A stretch of DNA of 64,000 nt from the NCBI RefSeq assembly GCF_009818105.1, contig NZ_CP046564.1, positions 3,906,001 through 3,970,000 of the forward strand. Reading direction: 5' to 3'. The first letter of the stretch is position 1. The number at the start of each line of letters is the position of its first letter. Source of the stretch: Bacillus sp. N1-1. Its GTDB lineage: Bacteria > Bacillota > Bacilli > Bacillales > Guptibacillaceae. A model generated the notes under the pieces. It made no database searches. It was not told the origin of the DNA and saw nothing but the letters and a program-made list of their open reading frames with translations. Shown one piece after another: positions 60,878-64,000 of this stretch. The position numbers and the translations under genes were made by a program.

Positions 60878-60917
60878 TTCGACAAATAGTTACACACTTC
60901 GGGTGGTGACAGGCACC
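60878..60917 (+). repeat. Dispersed 40-nt repeat, copy R11
   Basis: A 40-nt unit from TTCGACAAATA to TTCGGGTGGTGACAGGCACC, followed by a partial echo, AACAGGCACC (60922-60931). It lies between the pullulanase terminator and the LysM-GH18 start. Confidence 0.87.
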
Positions 60918-60937
60918 ATTCAACAGGCACCAATCAA

Positions 60938-60965
60938 AAAAGCCCGGGGCGCGCCCCGGGCTTTT
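60938..60965 (-). terminator. Strong GC-rich terminator of the pullulanase gene
   Basis: A perfect 28-bp palindrome, AAAAGCCCGGGGCG and its complement, with TTTTTT on the minus strand, 9 nt past the stop at 60974. Confidence 0.92.
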
Positions 60966-60973
60966 CCATCATC

Positions 60974-63900
60974 CTACTTCTCTAATAACTGCTTCTTCAC
61001 TTTCTCACTTACCGCTGACTCTCCACCAAGCACATAAAGCTGATTAATTCCTAACTCATCATATGCTTCCTCAGTAGCAGCAGGCACTTCGTCAGACATC
61101 ACTAACAACGACACCGCATCACGTTTCGCTGCAAGAACGGATCCTGATAGGGCATCAGCAAAGTCCATTCCAGTTGAAATGAAAGCGGCGTTCGCTGATT
61201 GATTTAATAAAGCAATATTTGCAGCTGTTTCAAAACGGTCAGCTCCACCAATTCGGTCAGCTCCAGGAAGTTGATCCAATACTTCTTCTGTCACAACTGC
61301 CTCGCCTCCCACAACGATACTTTCATCAAAGCCTTCTAGAACGTGTTTTGTATCTTTCGGTAACTCATCTTTTTCTGTTAAAAGAATAGGATAGCCATTT
61401 TTCGCTGCATAAGGGGCAATGGCAAGTGCGTCAGGAAAACTAAGTCCGTTGGCTACAATGGCTTTCTTGGGATCTCCATCCAGACGAGCCGCGATATTCG
61501 CAGCCGTTTCAAAACGGTCATCCCCACTGATACGCTCTACCTTTAGTCCTAGCCCTTTCAACTGATAGTTCACATAATTTGAAACAGCGCTGTTACCACC
61601 GAGAACAATGGCTTTGGAGGCACCAAGTCTCTTAATCTCTTTTTGAATATCTCGATCCATGGAATGACTTTCTGTCAGTAGAATAGGAGCGTCATATTTG
61701 TAGGCAAGCGGTGCACCGGCAAGCGCATCAGCAAAACCATCGCCGCGTGTGATGACCACTGTATCTGCCTGCTCCCAGCCTTCTTTTGAAATCTCGATGG
61801 CTGTTTCATACCGATTATCACCAGAAAGGCGCTTATCAACTACCTTTTCGCTATCGACTTTTACAATCACAGTCGTTAATGGATCAAGGTGAATGCTATT
61901 GTTTGTTAGCTCATATCCAGAAGGCTCAGAAACCTTCTTCACACCGGCTTCATCATCATCAACAAGCACTTTACCGTTCGTTAAATCTTCATCAAGCGTT
62001 AATGTTCTCTGCTCATCATCAGCATTCACAAACACGTAGTACGTGCCGGTTTTATCTGTTGAAACGTTTTTATACCCAATTGTTAAGTCGGTCTCTTTCA
62101 TTTCAGGCGCATCGACTAGTTGAACATTTGCATCGACTAACTCTTTTGTACCAAGTCGAAAAGCGTCTGTTGATTTTCTTAAGTCGATTAACCCACTCGT
62201 ATAAGTCATTGTTTCCTTCTGAATGCCTTCTTCCGTTACCGCACTCCAGTCAAACATATTAATGGCGTCAGTGGAATCATAAGAATCGTGAATAAAATAT
62301 GGGTGCTCGAACGGCTCACCGTTCTCATCTACCATATACGTTTCTTTTGCTTCTGGCTTCCCTTCGCCTTTCCACTGCTTTGTTCGACCGTATTCCTGCC
62401 CGGCATGTAGGAAAGATACACCCTGACTCGTCATAATCATCGCATTCCCAAGACGGATCCGCTCCTGAATTTCTTCCTCATGATCAGCCGGGTCTTTCTT
62501 AATCGACTGCGCAATAACATCATGAAGCGTTAAGTTATCGTGCGCTGCAATATATTGGACCACGTCACCAGGATCATCAGCTACAAAATTCCCCGGCTGT
62601 CCTTTAATGTTATTAAAAATTGTCTCGATATCGCGGGCACCATCGGTTAAGAAACGGGGTTCGCCTTCACTTCCGAAACCTGATTTTAACTCGTTACGAA
62701 TTTCATCTGAAAAGACGCTCGCGCTATCCGTATGGTCCATCCAATCCTGATCAGCTGGCATCACTTCATCTTCATCGTTTCCATCCCCAACGAACGTTCT
62801 CCATCCTTCGCCAAGCATAATTAAATTCGGATTCAGCTTTTTCGCTTCATCATAAGCGATTTGAACACTTTCAGCATCAAGGTCGCCCATCAAATCAAAG
62901 CGAAACCCATCCACTTTAAATTCATCTACCCAGTACGTGATCGAATTGATCATCATTTTTCTCGTCATTTCATGCGTTGTGCCAAGTTTCCCTCCGCCAT
63001 AGCCGGTTTTCGGATTGCCTTCTTCATCCATGAAATGATAATAGCCAGGCATCAAATCTTCAAAAATGCTAACGAGCGCCGTGTGGTTATAAACAACATC
63101 AAGCACCACACCCATATCACGCTTATGAATTTCATCGATAAGCGCTTTTAACTCAGCGATGCGCGCTTCTGGATCCTCTGGACGCTCGGAATACATGCCT
63201 GATGGAGAGAAATAACTATGCGGGTCATAACCCCAGTTATAGTTGTTTCCTTCAGAAGAGTACTCAAGTTCTCTCTCGTCGTTTGCAAGCTCATCTCCAA
63301 AGTAGTATTTCATCACTGGAAGCAGCTGAACGTGTGTGACACCAAGATCTTTCAAGTAATCCAGCTTTTCAGCAAAAGAGTTAAATGTCCCAAACTGGGC
63401 ATCAAGTTCAGATTCAAGATCTGGGTCTGATGTAAAATCTCTCACGTGTGCTTCCCAAATAATCGCATCTTCCCGCTTCTCGAATCCTGGAATCGAAGCA
63501 AAATCAAGCTTTGGACCAATCGTTGCAGGATTCACAATGGCCGCTTTTCCAACGGTATCTTCATCATCGTCTGTGGAAGCAGCCATTGATTTCGCATAAG
63601 GGTCAAGCCCAATCGTTGTCTCACCATAAACATCGATCTCGAACTGATAATAGTAGCCTGTTAAATCGTCGACACCAGTGTTCGACTGATCAAGCTTAAC
63701 CTCCCAAACACCTTTCTCGCCCTTCGTCATCGCGATATCTTGTTTTATTAACTTCGACTGATCGTCTTTGTCATAAAGAAGCACAGAAACAGAACTTGCT
63801 GGTGGTGACCAGAATTTCATCGTTGCCTCACCGTTATCATGAAGCGTCACGCCAAGATCATTTCCATCATAGACAAACTCGTCATCTACCAGTTGCCAAT

Positions 63901-64000
63901 CAACTAGAGCCTGCCGTTCTTTTTCGTTGTAAACGACTTTGTAAGCTTTTGTTAGATCTAGTTCGCGACCCATAGTGAGAACAAACTTCTGCCCCTCACT
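60974..64000 (-). CDS. pulA: Type I pullulanase with C-terminal cell-wall-binding repeats, 5' end outside window
   Basis: At least 1008 residues are visible, and the frame is still open at the window edge (EGQKFVL before the first internal Met at 63973), so the start and any signal peptide are missing. Order: end of an N-terminal domain, CBM48-like domain (about 55-145), and a GH13 domain with the pullulanase signature YNWGYDPHSYF, nucleophile Asp in VDGFRFDLMGDL, acid/base Glu in MLGEGWRTF and AAHDNLTLHD. A beta domain follows, then three cell-wall-binding type 2 repeats (RLSGDNRYETA, RISGDDRFETA, RIGGADRFETA). It should cleave alpha-1,6 links in pullulan or amylopectin at the cell surface. 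Confidence 0.9.
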   Translation of the reverse strand, partial: SEGQKFVLTMGRELDLTKAYKVVYNEKERQALVDWQLVDDEFVYDGNDLGVTLHDNGEATMKFWSPPASSVSVLLYDKDDQSKLIKQDIAMTKGEKGVWEVKLDQSNTGVDDLTGYYYQFEIDVYGETTIGLDPYAKSMAASTDDDEDTVGKAAIVNPATIGPKLDFASIPGFEKREDAIIWEAHVRDFTSDPDLESELDAQFGTFNSFAEKLDYLKDLGVTHVQLLPVMKYYFGDELANDERELEYSSEGNNYNWGYDPHSYFSPSGMYSERPEDPEARIAELKALIDEIHKRDMGVVLDVVYNHTALVSIFEDLMPGYYHFMDEEGNPKTGYGGGKLGTTHEMTRKMMINSITYWVDEFKVDGFRFDLMGDLDAESVQIAYDEAKKLNPNLIMLGEGWRTFVGDGNDEDEVMPADQDWMDHTDSASVFSDEIRNELKSGFGSEGEPRFLTDGARDIETIFNNIKGQPGNFVADDPGDVVQYIAAHDNLTLHDVIAQSIKKDPADHEEEIQERIRLGNAMIMTSQGVSFLHAGQEYGRTKQWKGEGKPEAKETYMVDENGEPFEHPYFIHDSYDSTDAINMFDWSAVTEEGIQKETMTYTSGLIDLRKSTDAFRLGTKELVDANVQLVDAPEMKETDLTIGYKNVSTDKTGTYYVFVNADDEQRTLTLDEDLTNGKVLVDDDEAGVKKVSEPSGYELTNNSIHLDPLTTVIVKVDSEKVVDKRLSGDNRYETAIEISKEGWEQADTVVITRGDGFADALAGAPLAYKYDAPILLTESHSMDRDIQKEIKRLGASKAIVLGGNSAVSNYVNYQLKGLGLKVERISGDDRFETAANIAARLDGDPKKAIVANGLSFPDALAIAPYAAKNGYPILLTEKDELPKDTKHVLEGFDESIVVGGEAVVTEEVLDQLPGADRIGGADRFETAANIALLNQSANAAFISTGMDFADALSGSVLAAKRDAVSLLVMSDEVPAATEEAYDELGINQLYVLGGESAVSEKVKKQLLEK

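Noticed and set aside
393..60917. The repeats as a CRISPR array
   Set aside because: Copies are kilobases apart, lack regular spacers and no cas gene is present.
61786..62262. 158-codon plus-strand frame opposite the pullulanase
   Set aside because: Antisense of conserved GH13 and cell-wall-binding coding sequence; low-complexity His/Gln/Ser-rich product.

Overview
The window reads as the chromosome of an aerobic, spore-forming Bacillaceae bacterium of moderately low GC. This rests on AGGAGG-type ribosome sites with frequent GTG/TTG starts, a GerA-type spore germinant receptor locus, a SleL/YaaH-like LysM-GH18 protein, CcpA (cre) sites, and a ywrD-ywrB-ywrA-like arrangement known from Bacillus subtilis. 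The species cannot be fixed from sequence alone. No rRNA, tRNA, CRISPR array, prophage or intact insertion sequence was seen. The left edge cuts an MgtC-like gene and the right edge cuts the 5' end of a pullulanase gene.

Layout. 1-6.7 kb: tandem MgtC-like genes, a YitT-type membrane protein, asparagine synthetase and a POT peptide transporter. 6.7-13.3 kb: a CcpA-marked sugar cluster with a Gfo/Idh/MocA oxidoreductase, a GntR-UTRA regulator, an ABC importer and a phosphofructokinase-like enzyme. 13.6-23 kb: a coiled-coil membrane protein, a GABA-type aminotransferase/permease/GntR set, a split chromate transporter with a gamma-glutamyltransferase, an FAD amine oxidoreductase and a cyclase-family hydrolase. 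23-36.7 kb: a complete xylose/xylo-oligosaccharide regulon: xylB, xylA, a DUF624 membrane protein, a sugar/H+ symporter, a GH52 beta-xylosidase with its ABC importer, divergent xylR, and a mutarotase. XylR-type operators overlap the -35 box of four promoters. 37-43 kb: a germinant receptor locus with a divergent C subunit, one A, a small D-like protein and two B subunits. 43-51 kb: a LacI-controlled sugar operon with a TIM-barrel isomerase, an ABC importer and two Gfo/Idh/MocA dehydrogenases, whose makeup suggests oxidised (keto-) sugar chemistry. 51-64 kb: an acyltransferase, small DUF1659/DUF2922 proteins, a pRiA4b ORF-3-like protein, a multi-PAS histidine kinase, an ECF sigma/anti-sigma cassette with duplicated DUF6241-like domains, the LysM-GH18 protein and a pullulanase with cell-wall-binding repeats.

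The most striking feature outside the genes is a dispersed repeat present 11 times in 64 kb. Nine copies are exactly 40 nt: a TTCGAC box, a variable middle and an almost fixed 3' box ending GGTGACAGGCACC. Most copies lie just 3' of minus-strand genes in one orientation, four directly before an intrinsic terminator. Two copies run into the 3' end of genes and supply C-terminal residues, and one copy carries the 13-nt core as its own reverse complement. A second signal is a 24-bp palindromic direct repeat bracketing the ECF sigma cassette.

Product names rest on motifs and remembered family sequences; no database search was possible. Starts were moved to the codon with the best ribosome-binding site where the longest open frame looked too long.
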